A DNA stretch of 64,000 nucleotides from Mixta tenebrionis (GCF_006517625.1 NZ_VHQI01000013.1:19835-83834); one strand, 5' to 3'. Counted from the first letter of the stretch, positions 18,321 through 29,248 are shown. Made by a program: numbers and translations. Notes: generated by a model from the letters alone, not told the origin.

Positions 18321-19244
18321 ATGGAACAGATTCAACGGATAACTTCCTTTCAATTCCGGGGCTGGCTGGAAAGCCTGCGCCCGCGTACGCTGCCGCTGGC
18401 ATTCGCCTCGATCCTGACCGGTTCCGCGCTGGCGTGGTGGCAACATCATTTCAGCCTGACCATCGCCCTGCTTTGCTTCCTTACCAGCGGTCTGCTGCAG
18501 GTGCTTTCCAACCTGGCTAACGACTACGGCGATGCGCTGAAAGGCAGCGACGGCAGCGAGCGGCTTGGCCCGCTGCGCGGCATTCAGAAAGGGATCATTA
18601 CGCTGCCGCAGCTGCGCAGAGGCATGATGCTGGTAGCCAGTCTGGCGCTGATCTGCGGCATCATGCTGATTAGTCAGGCCTGTCATACGCTGGGCGACGT
18701 GTTGAGCTTTCTGCTGCTGGGCGCGCTGGCCGTGGTTGCGGCTATTGCCTATACCGTGGGCAAAAAACCTTACGGCTACCTGGGGCTGGGCGATCTGTCC
18801 GTTTTAATCTTCTTTGGCTGGCTGGGCGTAGGCGGCAGCTTCTATCTGCAAAGCCACAACCTGCCGCCGCTGGTTCTGCTGCCGGCCACCGCCTGCGGCC
18901 TGCTGGCGGCGGCGGTGCTGAACATTAACAATCTGCGCGATATAGAAACGGATCGTCAGTGCGGGAAAATGACGCTGGCGGTACGGCTCGGCGCAGACCA
19001 TGCGCGACGCTATCATGCGCTGCTGCTGGGCGGCGCGCTGCTGTGCTTCGCCGTTTTCGCCTGGTCCGGCCAGCAGGGCTGGGGACGCTGGCTGTTTTTG
19101 CTGGTCGTTCCGCTGCTGTGGCAACAGGGCCGCTATATCCTGCAGCAAAAGTCGCCCCAGGCGATGCGCCCGATGCTGGAGAAAACGGTAAAGGCGGCGC
19201 TTTTGACCAATATTCTGTTTGCGGTGGGCGTACTGCTCAGCTGA
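18321..19244 (+). CDS. menA: 1,4-dihydroxy-2-naphthoate octaprenyltransferase
   Basis: Membrane prenyltransferase of the UbiA superfamily that makes demethylmenaquinone from DHNA and octaprenyl diphosphate. The first aspartate-rich motif is in NLANDYGDALKGSDGSER and the second in NNLRDIETDRQCGK. Seven to nine hydrophobic helices are visible. 307 aa matches E. coli (308). Lies between hslU and rraA in the conserved order. Confidence 0.97.
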   Translation: MEQIQRITSFQFRGWLESLRPRTLPLAFASILTGSALAWWQHHFSLTIALLCFLTSGLLQVLSNLANDYGDALKGSDGSERLGPLRGIQKGIITLPQLRRGMMLVASLALICGIMLISQACHTLGDVLSFLLLGALAVVAAIAYTVGKKPYGYLGLGDLSVLIFFGWLGVGGSFYLQSHNLPPLVLLPATACGLLAAAVLNINNLRDIETDRQCGKMTLAVRLGADHARRYHALLLGGALLCFAVFAWSGQQGWGRWLFLLVVPLLWQQGRYILQQKSPQAMRPMLEKTVKAALLTNILFAVGVLLS

Positions 19245-19289
19245 TCGCCGGATTGCTGATATAACGCAATTTTTGCGCGGTTGATGATT

Positions 19290-19319
19290 TTGCCAACAAC
19301 TCAGATAAAGCGATATACT
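19290..19319 (+). promoter_or_regulatory. Probable rraA promoter (sigma-70/sigma-S type)
   Basis: TTGCCA (19290-19295), 18-base spacer, TATACT (19314-19319) followed by TA. The TATACTTA extended -10 resembles sigma-S promoters; E. coli rraA has a sigma-S-dependent promoter. Confidence 0.55.
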
Positions 19320-19351
19320 TACCGCTCCTGTGGCAAACAGACGAAAATCCT

Positions 19352-19837
19352 ATGAAATATGATACTTCCGAACTCTGCGACATCTATCACGAAGAAGTTA
19401 ACGTGGTAGAACCACTCTTCTCCAACTTTGGGGGTCGCACCTCGTTTGGCGGCCAAATTACGACCGTAAAATGTTTCGAGGACAACGGCCTGTTATACGA
19501 CCTGCTGGAAGAAAACGGCCGGGGACGTGTGCTGCTGGTCGATGGCGGCGGCTCGGTACGACGCGCGCTGGTTGATGCGGCGCTGGCGCAGCTGGCGGTG
19601 CAAAATGAATGGGAAGGCATCGTCGTCTATGGTTCCGTGCGCCAGGTAGACGATCTGGAAGAGCTGGATATCGGCATTCAGGCTATTGCCGCTATTCCGG
19701 CGGGCGCGGCGGGCGAAGGCATCGGCGAAAGCGATGTGCGGGTTAACTTCGGCGGCGTCACCTTCTTTTCCGGCGATCACCTTTACGCGGACAACACCGG
19801 CATCATCCTGTCAGAAGATCCGCTGGATATCGAATAA
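19352..19837 (+). CDS. rraA: Ribonuclease E activity regulator RraA
   Basis: Trimeric protein that binds the C-terminal region of RNase E and inhibits it, changing global mRNA decay. The 161 aa match the family. The segments [21 protein letters not shown] (split here at the first 20 residues in E. coli comparisons) and [19 protein letters not shown] are characteristic. The aldolase/methyltransferase-like fold has no known catalysis in this protein. Sits after menA with its own likely promoter. Confidence 0.97.
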   Translation: MKYDTSELCDIYHEEVNVVEPLFSNFGGRTSFGGQITTVKCFEDNGLLYDLLEENGRGRVLLVDGGGSVRRALVDAALAQLAVQNEWEGIVVYGSVRQVDDLEELDIGIQAIAAIPAGAAGEGIGESDVRVNFGGVTFFSGDHLYADNTGIILSEDPLDIE

Positions 19838-19880
19838 CATCGCGCCGCGCCAAACGCGGCGGATGACCAATAAAGGATCA

Positions 19881-19945
19881 CCACCTCCACAGGAGGTGGT
19901 TTAAAATTGATAACGAAAACGGGTGCCTGAAGGCACCCGTTTTTT
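19881..19945. terminator. Double hairpin between rraA and zapB; the second is a bidirectional terminator
   Basis: Hairpin 1: CCACCTCC (19881-19888), loop ACA, GGAGGTGG (19892-19899). Hairpin 2: ACGGGTGCC (19919-19927), GGCACCCGT (19932-19940), preceded by AAA and followed by a T-run. Hairpin 2 is a clear terminator for convergent rraA and zapB. Hairpin 1 is separate and its role is open (see findings). Confidence 0.85.
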
Positions 19946-19975
19946 ATGGTTGATGAAAGCAGCATCCCCGAAGGA

Positions 19976-20215
19976 TTACACCTCTTCCATCTTACCTAAC
20001 AAAGCCCGCAGGCGTTCCTGCCACTGCACCTGTTCTTCTTTCAGCTGCTGATTTTCACGCACCAGCGCTTCGCTGTTGCCTGAGGCCTGCTGCACTTCAT
20101 TCCTCAGCGTATTGTTCTGCTCTTTCAGCTCTTCAATTTCCATCTGCAGCAGGGTGATGGTATCAATCGCCTGCTGGACTTTCGCTTCCAGTTTCTCGAA
20201 TACTTCAAATGACAT
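19976..20215 (-). CDS. zapB: Cell division protein ZapB
   Basis: Small, almost entirely coiled-coil protein that links FtsZ/ZapA rings to MatP at the terminus. 79 aa with heptad-rich sequence ([22 protein letters not shown]). The N-terminal [13 protein letters not shown] is the family signature. Same place as in E. coli, opposite to rraA and divergent from glpF. Confidence 0.97.
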   Translation of the reverse strand: MSFEVFEKLEAKVQQAIDTITLLQMEIEELKEQNNTLRNEVQQASGNSEALVRENQQLKEEQVQWQERLRALLGKMEEV

Positions 20216-20664
20216 TCTATGACTTCTCCTAATCGCAAGGCGTTGATGATGCCAGCCGCAGACGACGAGACATCACAAAACTCCGTTGAAAATGCTGATA
20301 TACCGATTGTAAGTAGGCGCACAGCCCAAGTCCAGCGGCGAACCGTTGTGAAGCGCAGTATGTAACAATTTTCAGCTTATGCCGAGCGCTTAAACGCTAT
20401 CTGAACGCGAATCTCAGATTATTTGCGCGTTGTTAAATAAAATGCGCACTGCGCAGCGCGCGCGACCGCTAAAAGAACCTTTACAGAAGGGTAAAAGACG
20501 CGAAAACGCGCATTTTTTTGATGGAGTACACAGAATTCAATTTCGCTATTTCTCGTTTATGAGCGTTAACGATAAATTCACACCAGCCATACATTTGTTT
20601 GGGTGGTTCAATGGAATGAAAACAACGATTGATAAAATTTAACCTCGCCTTCAGGAATTTCATT
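20216..20664. other. zapB-glpF divergent regulatory region
   Basis: About 450 bases without a supported gene. It must carry the zapB promoter (minus) and the glpF promoter with GlpR and CRP control as in E. coli. A 70-codon open frame at 20430-20642 has no recognisable product and I do not call it. Confidence 0.6.
20558..20576. promoter_or_regulatory. Candidate GlpR operator upstream of glpF
   Basis: TATGAGCGTTAACGATAAA has the partial dyad expected for GlpR (consensus near TATGTTCGNTAACGAACATA) and a central GCGTTAACG. It lies about 90 bases before the glpF start. Assignment rests on recalled consensus only. Confidence 0.35.
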
Positions 20665-21522
20665 ATGAGTCAGACAGCAACGAGCACACTTAAGGGCCAG
20701 TGCATTGCCGAATTCCTCGGAACCGGCATGATCATCTTCTTCGGCGCTGGCTGTGTTGCCGCGATGAAGCTGGCCGGCGCCGCTTTTGGCCAGTGGGAAA
20801 TCTGTATTATCTGGGGCCTCGCGGTCTCAATGGCGGTCTATATGACGGCGGGCGTATCCGGCGCGCATCTTAACCCGGCGGTTACCCTCGCCCTTTGCCT
20901 GTTCGCCAATTTTGAAGGGCGCAAAGTCATCCCTTATATTATCGCCCAGGTAGCCGGCGCTTTTAGCGCCGCGGCGTTGGTTTACGGCCTCTACTATAAT
21001 CTGTTCGTTGATTATGAAAGCGCTCATCAGATGGTGCGCGGCACGGCTGAAAGCCTGGACCTGGCGGGGGTTTTCTCTACCTATCCCAACCCGCATATTA
21101 GCGTAGGTCAGGCGTTTTTAGTGGAGCTGGTAATTACCGCCGTTCTGATGTCGGTAATCATGGCCCTGACCGACGACGGCAACGGCGTACCGCGCGGCCC
21201 GCTGGCGCCGCTGCTGATCGGCCTGCTGGTCGCTATTATCGGCGGCGCAATGGGGCCGCTTACCGGTTTCGCGCTCAATCCCGCGCGTGATTTCGGCCCG
21301 AAAATTTTCGCCTGGCTGGCAGGCTGGGGCAATGTCGCCTTTACCGGCGGACGCGATATTCCCTATTTTCTGGTGCCGATTTTCGGCCCGCTGGCAGGCG
21401 CCTGTCTGGGCGCGTGGGGCTATCGTTCGCTGATCTGTCGTCATCTGCCGTGCAACCTTAACGTCACGCAGAAAAGCGACGCCAGTAAGCCTGTTACCCG
21501 TGCTGAACAACCTAAAGCGTAA
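20665..21522 (+). CDS. glpF: Glycerol uptake facilitator (aquaglyceroporin)
   Basis: Six-helix MIP-family channel for glycerol and small polyols. Both half-helix motifs are present: AHLNPAVTL and ALNPARDFGP. I start at ATG 20665 (MSQTATSTLKGQCIAEF) rather than an in-frame upstream start at 20629, because the family begins here. 285 aa against 281 in E. coli. First gene of glpFKX. Confidence 0.97.
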   Translation: MSQTATSTLKGQCIAEFLGTGMIIFFGAGCVAAMKLAGAAFGQWEICIIWGLAVSMAVYMTAGVSGAHLNPAVTLALCLFANFEGRKVIPYIIAQVAGAFSAAALVYGLYYNLFVDYESAHQMVRGTAESLDLAGVFSTYPNPHISVGQAFLVELVITAVLMSVIMALTDDGNGVPRGPLAPLLIGLLVAIIGGAMGPLTGFALNPARDFGPKIFAWLAGWGNVAFTGGRDIPYFLVPIFGPLAGACLGAWGYRSLICRHLPCNLNVTQKSDASKPVTRAEQPKA

Positions 21523-21555
21523 CCCTGTTCAACTTTTGCTCATCAGGAAATCATT

Positions 21556-23067
<1,512 letters not shown>

Positions 23068-23075
23068 TGCCTCAG

Positions 23076-23110
23076 GCCCGTACCGCCAGCCGGTGCGGGC
23101 ATTTCTTCTC
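23076..23110 (+). terminator. Hairpin between glpK and glpX
   Basis: GCCCGTACCG (23076-23085) pairs with CGGTGCGGGC (23091-23100) with one G-T pair. The following T tract is weak and interrupted, so it may reduce rather than stop transcription into glpX. Confidence 0.5.
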
Positions 23111-23163
23111 CGCCCTCCCCGCTGTGATACACTTTCGCCTCATTCGTTTTTGCAGAGGCTGAG

Positions 23164-24174
23164 ATGAAACGAGAACTCGCCATTGAATTTTCCCGCGTGA
23201 CCGAAGCGGCAGCGCTGGCTGGCTATAAGTGGCTGGGCCGCGGCGACAAAAACCAGGCTGACGGCGCGGCGGTCAACGCCATGCGCATTATGCTGAATAA
23301 AGTGGATATCGACGGACAGATCGTTATCGGAGAAGGTGAAATCGATGAGGCGCCGATGCTCTATATCGGCGAGAAGGTCGGCACCGGCAACGGCGATGCG
23401 GTAGATATCGCCGTCGATCCCATCGAAGGCACGCGGATGACCGCGATGGGCCAGGCAAATGCGCTGGCGGTGCTGGCGGTGGGCGATAAAGGCACGTTTC
23501 TGCACGCGCCCGATATGTATATGGAGAAGCTGATTGTCGGCCCCGCCGCCAAAGGCCATATCGATCTTGATTTGCCGCTGGAAACCAATCTGAAAAATAT
23601 CGCGGCGGCGTCAGGCAAAACGCTTAACGAGCTGACGGTGACTATTCTGGCGAAGCCGCGCCACGACGCGGTGATTAAGCAGATGCAGCAGCTGGGCGTA
23701 CGCATCTTCGCTATTCCCGACGGCGACGTCGCCGCCTCCATTCTGACCTGTATGCCGGACAGCGAAATCGATGTGCTGTACGGCATCGGCGGCGCGCCGG
23801 AAGGGGTAATCTCCGCGGCGGTAATTCGCGCGCTGGATGGCGATATGCAGGGGCGTCTGCTGCCTCGCCATCAGGTGAAAGGCGCAAGCGAAGAAAATCG
23901 TCGCCTCGGCGAACAGGAGCTGGCGCGCTGCCGGCAAATGGGCATCGACGCCAGCCAGCGGCTGACGCTGGAGATGATGGCGCGCAACGATAATGTCATC
24001 TTCGCCGCCACCGGCATTACCAGCGGCGATCTGCTGAAAGGCGTTACGCGTCAGGGTAATATCGCCACCAGCGAAACCCTGCTAATCCGCGGCAAATCAC
24101 GCACCATTCGCCGCATCCAGTCAATTCACTATCTGGATCGTAAGGATACGGCGCTGCAGCAGTGGCTGCTGTAA
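23164..24174 (+). CDS. glpX: Class II fructose-1,6-bisphosphatase
   Basis: Mn-dependent phosphatase of gluconeogenesis. Metal and phosphate motifs are visible: GEGEIDEAPMLYIGE and VDPIEGTRMTAMGQANALAV. 336 aa as in E. coli GlpX. Third gene of the glp cluster. It ends three bases from the end of convergent emrD, with no hairpin between them. Confidence 0.97.
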   Translation: MKRELAIEFSRVTEAAALAGYKWLGRGDKNQADGAAVNAMRIMLNKVDIDGQIVIGEGEIDEAPMLYIGEKVGTGNGDAVDIAVDPIEGTRMTAMGQANALAVLAVGDKGTFLHAPDMYMEKLIVGPAAKGHIDLDLPLETNLKNIAAASGKTLNELTVTILAKPRHDAVIKQMQQLGVRIFAIPDGDVAASILTCMPDSEIDVLYGIGGAPEGVISAAVIRALDGDMQGRLLPRHQVKGASEENRRLGEQELARCRQMGIDASQRLTLEMMARNDNVIFAATGITSGDLLKGVTRQGNIATSETLLIRGKSRTIRRIQSIHYLDRKDTALQQWLL

Positions 24175-24177
24175 CGG

Positions 24178-25356
24178 CTAAACGGTCTGCGGCTGCGGAT
24201 TTTTAGACAGCGGCCACCAGCATATCAGCATCAACAGGGTGGTCGCGCACATCAGCATGCCCAGACTAAACTGGCTGTCCTGCGGCAGCAGCGCCGACAG
24301 CCAGGCCGCCAGGCCAGAACCCAGATTCTGCAACCCGCCGATCAGCGCGCCGGCGGTGCCCGCCAGCCAGGCGTAGGGTTCCATCGCGCCGGAGGTCGCC
24401 AGCGGAAACATCATGCCGGCGCCGAAGAAAAACAGCGAGGCGGGCACCAGCAGCGTCCAGGTATTCATAATGCCGAACCACCCCGGCAGCCACATTAATA
24501 ATGATGCCAGCAGGCAGCTGTTCACCGCATACCACATCAGCGTGTGAAAACTTTTATCATCGCGTCCGGCAAACCAGGCGCCGAAAAAGGCTGCCGGAAT
24601 CGGCAGGATAAACAGAATGCTGATGGTCATCGCATCCAGCCCCAGCGCTCCGCCCATCAGCACGCCGCAGCTTGATTCATACAGCGCGATGCCCGCCAGC
24701 GCGCCGATCAGCATCAGCAGATAGCGAACAAAAATACTATCGCGCAGCAGCGGCCCATAGCGGGAGAACAGCGGACGCGTTTCGCTTTGCTGCGGGCGGG
24801 TTTCCGGCAGCCAGCGCGCTATAGCGCCGGTAACCAACAGGCACAGCAGCAGCATAAAAACAAAGCAGGCGTGCCAGCCGAATGTCTGGGTTAACAGCGC
24901 GCCAATCATCGGCGCTACCAGCGGGCTAAACAGAATGCCCATGTTCAGCAGGCTGTTCGCCCGGCGCAGCGCATGACCGGAATAGAGATCGCGCGGCATG
25001 GTGCGGGCCATGACGCCGCCGACGCCGGTGCCCAGCCCCTGTACCGCGCTGGCCGCTACCAGCCAGTTAATCGAGGGCGCCAGCAGCGCCCCAAGCGCGC
25101 CTGCCATAAAGATGCTCATCCCCGCCAGAATCACCGGGCGGCGGCCAATACTGTCCGACAGCGGCCCATAAAACAGCTGCGATCCGCCATAGGTCATCAA
25201 ATAAGCGGCCATAACTCGCTGTATTACACCATCGCGCACGTTAAGGGATTCCGCAATCACAGACATCGCCGGGACATAAATGGTTTGCGCCATTTGCCCT
25301 ACCGCCACCAGCACAATCAGCATCAGCAACAGATGCCCGTTTTCTAATCTTTTCAT
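24178..25356 (-). CDS. emrD: Multidrug efflux MFS transporter EmrD
   Basis: Twelve-helix drug/proton antiporter of the DHA1 group. The N-terminal segment LLLMLIVLVAVGQMAQTIYVP, motif A GPLSDSIGRRPVIL and the C-terminal FFFGAGMMFPLATSGAMEP are close to E. coli EmrD. 392 aa against 394. In E. coli emrD lies near ilvB; here it sits between glpX and fpr, so it has moved or was lost from this position in E. coli. Confidence 0.9.
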   Translation of the reverse strand: MKRLENGHLLLMLIVLVAVGQMAQTIYVPAMSVIAESLNVRDGVIQRVMAAYLMTYGGSQLFYGPLSDSIGRRPVILAGMSIFMAGALGALLAPSINWLVAASAVQGLGTGVGGVMARTMPRDLYSGHALRRANSLLNMGILFSPLVAPMIGALLTQTFGWHACFVFMLLLCLLVTGAIARWLPETRPQQSETRPLFSRYGPLLRDSIFVRYLLMLIGALAGIALYESSCGVLMGGALGLDAMTISILFILPIPAAFFGAWFAGRDDKSFHTLMWYAVNSCLLASLLMWLPGWFGIMNTWTLLVPASLFFFGAGMMFPLATSGAMEPYAWLAGTAGALIGGLQNLGSGLAAWLSALLPQDSQFSLGMLMCATTLLMLICWWPLSKNPQPQTV

Positions 25357-25660
25357 GACGACTCAGAAGAAAATTACAGGATGAAAACCCGCTATTCAGC
25401 GATTGCGCAGCTAATCAGCGGGTAAAAAAGGATTGATGGCGGGAAAAATATCAGGTTGTGCCGGAAAAGGAACGGCAGCGGCATAAAGTTATTTTGTCCG
25501 CGTGGCAGCAGAAATTGCCCTTCTTTGTAAAACTAACTATACGGGCGCACAAAGTGTCGCCGTTTTTTGTCGCTCAGAGCTTTCCGCCCGCGCACGGGCT
25601 GGAAAAAGCCGCCCGGAGTGGCGAAGATAGGCGCAAAGCTAACTGGATGGAGAAAGCTCA
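25357..25660. other. emrD-fpr divergent promoter region
   Basis: About 300 bases between divergent genes. A short open frame (25458-25688) runs into fpr in another frame and is not supported. fpr is a SoxRS target in E. coli; I could not identify a convincing soxbox. Confidence 0.4.
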
Positions 25661-26407
25661 ATGGCTGAATGGGTTAATGGCAATGTAGTCAACGTCACGC
25701 ACTGGACGGAAAGTCTGTTCAGCATCAAGGTGAATGCGCCCGTTGCTCCTTTTACCGCCGGCCAGTTCGCCAAGCTGGCGCTGGAAATCAACGGTGAACG
25801 CGTTCAGCGCGCCTACTCCTATGTCAACGCCCCTGATAACCCCGATTTAGAGTTTTACCTGGTTAACGTGCCGGAAGGGAAGCTCAGCCCAAAGCTGCAC
25901 GCGCTCCAGCCGGGCGATCAAATCATGGTGACGAAAGAGGCCGCCGGTTTTTTTGTGCTGGACGAGGTGCCGGAATGCGAGACGCTGTGGATGCTGGCGA
26001 CCGGTACGGCTATCGGCCCCTATCTCTCAATTTTACAGCAGGGCGAAGGGCTGGCGCGTTTCCGTCATATCGTGCTGGTGCATGCGGCGCGTTACGCCGC
26101 CGATTTAAGCTATCTGCCGTTGATGCAGCAGCTGGCAGAGCGCTATCGGGGTCAGCTGCGCATTCAGACGGTGGTCAGCCGTGAGGAGGCGCCAGGCTCG
26201 CTAACCGGACGCGTTCCGGCGCTGATTGAAAACGGCAGCCTGGAACGCGCCGTCGGGCTGCCGATAGAGGCGCAGAGCAGCCATATTATGCTGTGCGGCA
26301 ATCCGCAAATGGTGCGCGACACCCAGCAGCTGCTGAAAGATACGCGGGCGATGCAGAAACACCTTCGCCGCAAGCCGGGCCATATCACCAGCGAACACTA
26401 TTGGTAG
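25661..26407 (+). CDS. fpr: Ferredoxin/flavodoxin-NADP+ reductase
   Basis: FAD enzyme that transfers electrons between NADPH and flavodoxin or ferredoxin, feeding biosynthetic radical enzymes and iron-sulfur repair. The FAD motif is RAYSYVNAP and the NADP region starts LATGTAIGPYLSIL. The C-terminus ends in aromatic HYW, as in bacterial subclass I enzymes. 248 aa as in E. coli. A strong GGAG precedes the ATG. Confidence 0.97.
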   Translation: MAEWVNGNVVNVTHWTESLFSIKVNAPVAPFTAGQFAKLALEINGERVQRAYSYVNAPDNPDLEFYLVNVPEGKLSPKLHALQPGDQIMVTKEAAGFFVLDEVPECETLWMLATGTAIGPYLSILQQGEGLARFRHIVLVHAARYAADLSYLPLMQQLAERYRGQLRIQTVVSREEAPGSLTGRVPALIENGSLERAVGLPIEAQSSHIMLCGNPQMVRDTQQLLKDTRAMQKHLRRKPGHITSEHYW

Positions 26408-26413
26408 CCAATA

Positions 26414-26848
26414 TCAGGCGCGGCGTTTGCGGAAAAAATCTACCCGCTGCGCCGCCTGGCCGAAACGGTTTTCGCCCGGCGATCCCTGCAGCACGCCCAG
26501 TTCGATCAGCATGATGACCAGAATAAGCGAGGGCGCAAAACGCCCCAGCGCCCACTGCCAGCCATCGCCCAATACATTCCAGTTTCCCGCCAGCAATACC
26601 CAGGCGAGGATTAGCAGCAGCGCCCAGTAGCCGCGATGATTGCGATCGTGCAGGCGCTTAACCAGCACCGCGCTGGCGGGCCACAGCAGGCACACCACGC
26701 AGAAAGCCGCCATTTGCGTATCAAGCAGGCCATTGCCGGCGAGGACGAACAGCGCCGTCATGGTTAACAGCCAGACTACCTGCCAAATCCAGAAGTCTCG
26801 TCGTCCCAGGCGACCGCGCCAGGAAAAACACCATTGCTGTAGCGTCAT
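26414..26848 (-). CDS. yiiR: DUF805 inner membrane protein
   Basis: Small integral membrane protein of unknown function with about four hydrophobic helices and the DUF805 features FSWRGRLGRRDFW near the N-terminus and KRLHDRNHRGYWALL in the middle. I start at ATG 26848 (MTLQQWCFSW), the family N-terminus, not at the in-frame start at 26986, which would overlap the yiiQ 5' region. 144 aa. Convergent with fpr. Confidence 0.85.
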   Translation of the reverse strand: MTLQQWCFSWRGRLGRRDFWIWQVVWLLTMTALFVLAGNGLLDTQMAAFCVVCLLWPASAVLVKRLHDRNHRGYWALLLILAWVLLAGNWNVLGDGWQWALGRFAPSLILVIMLIELGVLQGSPGENRFGQAAQRVDFFRKRRA

Positions 26849-26952
26849 CTTTTCGTCCCGAGGAAAACTATAAATTGGCCGCCGCAGCTTTTGACTTTGG
26901 CGGGTAAAAACCGTTCTAATCTGGGCTGAGTTTACTGGACAGGGCAGAAAAA

Positions 26953-27558
26953 ATGAAGAAAGCGCCAGGCACTTTGCTGACGCCAATCCTGATACTGGCT
27001 GCGTTACTATTCCAGGGCGGCATAGCGCGGGCCGATGAGGCGACGGCTCGTCAACAACCGCTCTCCACCGCTCCCTATCTTCTGCCGGGCGCGCCGACGT
27101 TCGACATGAGTATTGCGCAGTTTCGGGAAAAATATAACGCGGCGAACCCCACGCTGCCGCTCAGCGAATATCGGGCCATCGACAGCCGCCGCGATAAAAG
27201 CAACTTAACCCGCGCCGCCAGCAAAATTAGCGAAACGCTTTACGCCTCTACCGCGCTGGAGCCCGGCACCGGCAAGATAAAAACCTTGCAAATCACCTGG
27301 CTGCCGATTCCCGGTCCGGAAGAGCAGGCGGCGGAAGAGAAGGCTCGCGCCTATATGACCGCGCTGATGCGCTTCTTTTCTCCCACCCGATCGCCGGAAG
27401 AGTGCAGCAGGCGATTAGGCGAACTGCTAAGCAAGGGCAAAGGCGCGCGTTATTACGCGCAGACCGAGGGCGCGCTACGTTTTGTGGTAGCAGATAACGG
27501 CGAAAAAGGGCTAACCTTCGCCGTTGAACCGATTAAGCTTGCGCTATCGGAGCCGTAA
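26953..27558 (+). CDS. yiiQ: DUF1454 family periplasmic protein YiiQ
   Basis: Exported protein of unknown function. A signal peptide is clear (MKKAPGTLL, hydrophobic core, cleavage after ARA near residue 27). The rest is a soluble domain of about 170 residues. 201 aa and its place directly upstream of tpiA match YiiQ. I see no catalytic motif. Confidence 0.88.
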   Translation: MKKAPGTLLTPILILAALLFQGGIARADEATARQQPLSTAPYLLPGAPTFDMSIAQFREKYNAANPTLPLSEYRAIDSRRDKSNLTRAASKISETLYASTALEPGTGKIKTLQITWLPIPGPEEQAAEEKARAYMTALMRFFSPTRSPEECSRRLGELLSKGKGARYYAQTEGALRFVVADNGEKGLTFAVEPIKLALSEP

Positions 27559-27681
27559 GCGTCGCGGCAAAAATGACGAAAAACAAAGCCATTCAGGTTC
27601 AACATCTCTATACTGTCTGGCAGACAGCGCTGCCTGCAGGCAGTGTACTTTCCTGGTATTGCGTTACACGTGGAGGATATG

Positions 27682-28446
27682 ATGCGACATCCGTTAGTTA
27701 TGGGTAACTGGAAGCTGAACGGCAGCAAAAAAATGGTCAGCGAGCTGATCGATGGCCTGCGTAAAGAGCTGAGCGCCGTTCAGGGCTGTGGCGTCGCCAT
27801 CGCCCCGCCGACGATCTATCTGGATCAGGCACAGCAGGCGCTGGGCGACAGCCAGATCGTACTGGGCGCTCAGAACGTTGACGTTAACCTGTCCGGCGCG
27901 TTTACCGGCGAAGTTTCTGCGGAAATGCTGAAAGATATCGGCGCGCGTTACATCATTATCGGCCATTCAGAACGCCGTACTTATCACAAAGAGAGCGATG
28001 AGTTTATTGCGAAAAAATTCGCCGTGCTGAAAGCTGCCGGTCTGACGCCGGTGCTCTGCATCGGTGAAACCGAAGCGGAAAACGAAGCGGGTAAAACCGA
28101 AGAAGTTTGCGCACGTCAGATCGACGCCGTGCTGGAAACGCAGGGCGCAGAAGCCTTTAACGGCGTGGTAATCGCCTACGAACCTGTCTGGGCCATCGGC
28201 ACCGGCAAATCTGCTACCCCGGCGCAGGCGCAGGCGGTACATAAATTTATCCGTGACCATATCGCCAAAAAAGATGCGAAAGTGGCTGAGCAGGTCATTA
28301 TTCAGTACGGCGGTTCCGTTAACGATAAAAACGCCGCTGAGCTGTTCGCCCAGCCGGACATCGACGGCGCGCTGGTTGGCGGCGCTTCACTGAAGGCTGA
28401 CGCCTTCGCCGTTATCGTGAAGGCAGCTGCGGCGGCAAAAGCCTGA
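27682..28446 (+). CDS. tpiA: Triosephosphate isomerase
   Basis: Interconverts dihydroxyacetone phosphate and glyceraldehyde 3-phosphate. Catalytic residues are visible: Lys in GNWKLNGS (Lys11), His in [14 protein letters not shown], Glu in [17 protein letters not shown] start at ATG 27682, five bases after GGAGG; an in-frame ATG lies directly before it and an upstream one at 27643. 254 aa against 255. Confidence 0.99.
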   Translation: MRHPLVMGNWKLNGSKKMVSELIDGLRKELSAVQGCGVAIAPPTIYLDQAQQALGDSQIVLGAQNVDVNLSGAFTGEVSAEMLKDIGARYIIIGHSERRTYHKESDEFIAKKFAVLKAAGLTPVLCIGETEAENEAGKTEEVCARQIDAVLETQGAEAFNGVVIAYEPVWAIGTGKSATPAQAQAVHKFIRDHIAKKDAKVAEQVIIQYGGSVNDKNAAELFAQPDIDGALVGGASLKADAFAVIVKAAAAAKA

Positions 28447-28450
28447 TGAT

Positions 28451-29248
28451 CTACGGGCGGCCCGGCGCCGCCCGTTGTTCTGTCGCCGCGTGCAGAATCG
28501 CACACCGATGATCCTGTAGCTCCTCCGCTGTCGCCCTGTTCAGCCTTACCCCGTCACGCTTAAGCGCCATCAGCGCCAGCCTGCCGTCCGGCAGCGCCGC
28601 CAGCGCCAGTCCATATTTCCCCATCTCCCTCTGCGCCTGCGGTACCTCATACGCCAGTCGCCTGAAGCCGCTTTGCTGCGTCAGCTCCGCCGCCGTCAGG
28701 GTACGCATCAGCCAGTCACGATCGCCCAACGGATAATGCCGCCAGCGCTTATCAAGCCGCCGCGCCAGCTGGTTTAGCTGTTGGCGAATATCGGAACGCA
28801 GGCAGGAGATGTGTATATGCAGCTGATTTTGCGTGCGGCCAAATTCCGAGTTAACGCTCAGCGCGATCGCGCTGTCAGGCAGCGCCGCGCCGTGGCGTAA
28901 CGACAGCAGGCGGCGCTGCTGCCACGCCAGCGCTAAAAAGTCAGGCGTACTTTTTTTGAGCAGCGCCGGGCTTTCAATGCCGCTGATACGCGCCGTCGGC
29001 AGCAGCAGGTACTGTAGCGGACCGTTGCGATCTTTTAGCGTAACGAATCCCTGCGCGACGTCAACGCGCTCGCAGGGGGAAGGATTGTTCTGCTGCAGCT
29101 GACCGGGGATGCATTGCTGGCTGATAATCTGCCACAGCGCGTTGCCATTGTGATAAAAGCGCCAGAGTGCGAAAGCGAGCGTAAGCAGGAGGAGCAGAAT
29201 AACAACCGCGACGTATTTTAGCGTGCGGGCAGTTCCAGGCATGAACAA
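28451..29248 (-). CDS. cdh: CDP-diacylglycerol pyrophosphatase
   Basis: Hydrolyses CDP-diacylglycerol to CMP and phosphatidate. N-terminal membrane anchor (about 9-29), then the periplasmic domain with the HIT-like motif LHIHISC and the signatures NSEFGRTQNQ and GPLQYLLLPT. 265 aa against 251; the extra residues are an alanine/arginine-rich C-terminal tail overlapping the terminator. Convergent with tpiA, as in E. coli. Confidence 0.95.
   Translation of the reverse strand: MFMPGTARTLKYVAVVILLLLLTLAFALWRFYHNGNALWQIISQQCIPGQLQQNNPSPCERVDVAQGFVTLKDRNGPLQYLLLPTARISGIESPALLKKSTPDFLALAWQQRRLLSLRHGAALPDSAIALSVNSEFGRTQNQLHIHISCLRSDIRQQLNQLARRLDKRWRHYPLGDRDWLMRTLTAAELTQQSGFRRLAYEVPQAQREMGKYGLALAALPDGRLALMALKRDGVRLNRATAEELQDHRCAILHAATEQRAAPGRP
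28453..28475. terminator. Hairpin between tpiA and cdh
   Basis: ACGGGCGGC (28453-28461) pairs with GCCGCCCGT (28467-28475). The stem overlaps the last codons of cdh. T residues after it on the plus strand are few (TTGTT), so it is moderate for tpiA. Confidence 0.6.

Noticed and set aside
20430..20642. 70-codon frame before glpF
   Set aside because: It overlaps the expected GlpR/CRP control region and has no recognisable product.
25458..25688. 76-codon frame running into fpr
   Set aside because: It overlaps the real fpr start in another frame and has no family features.
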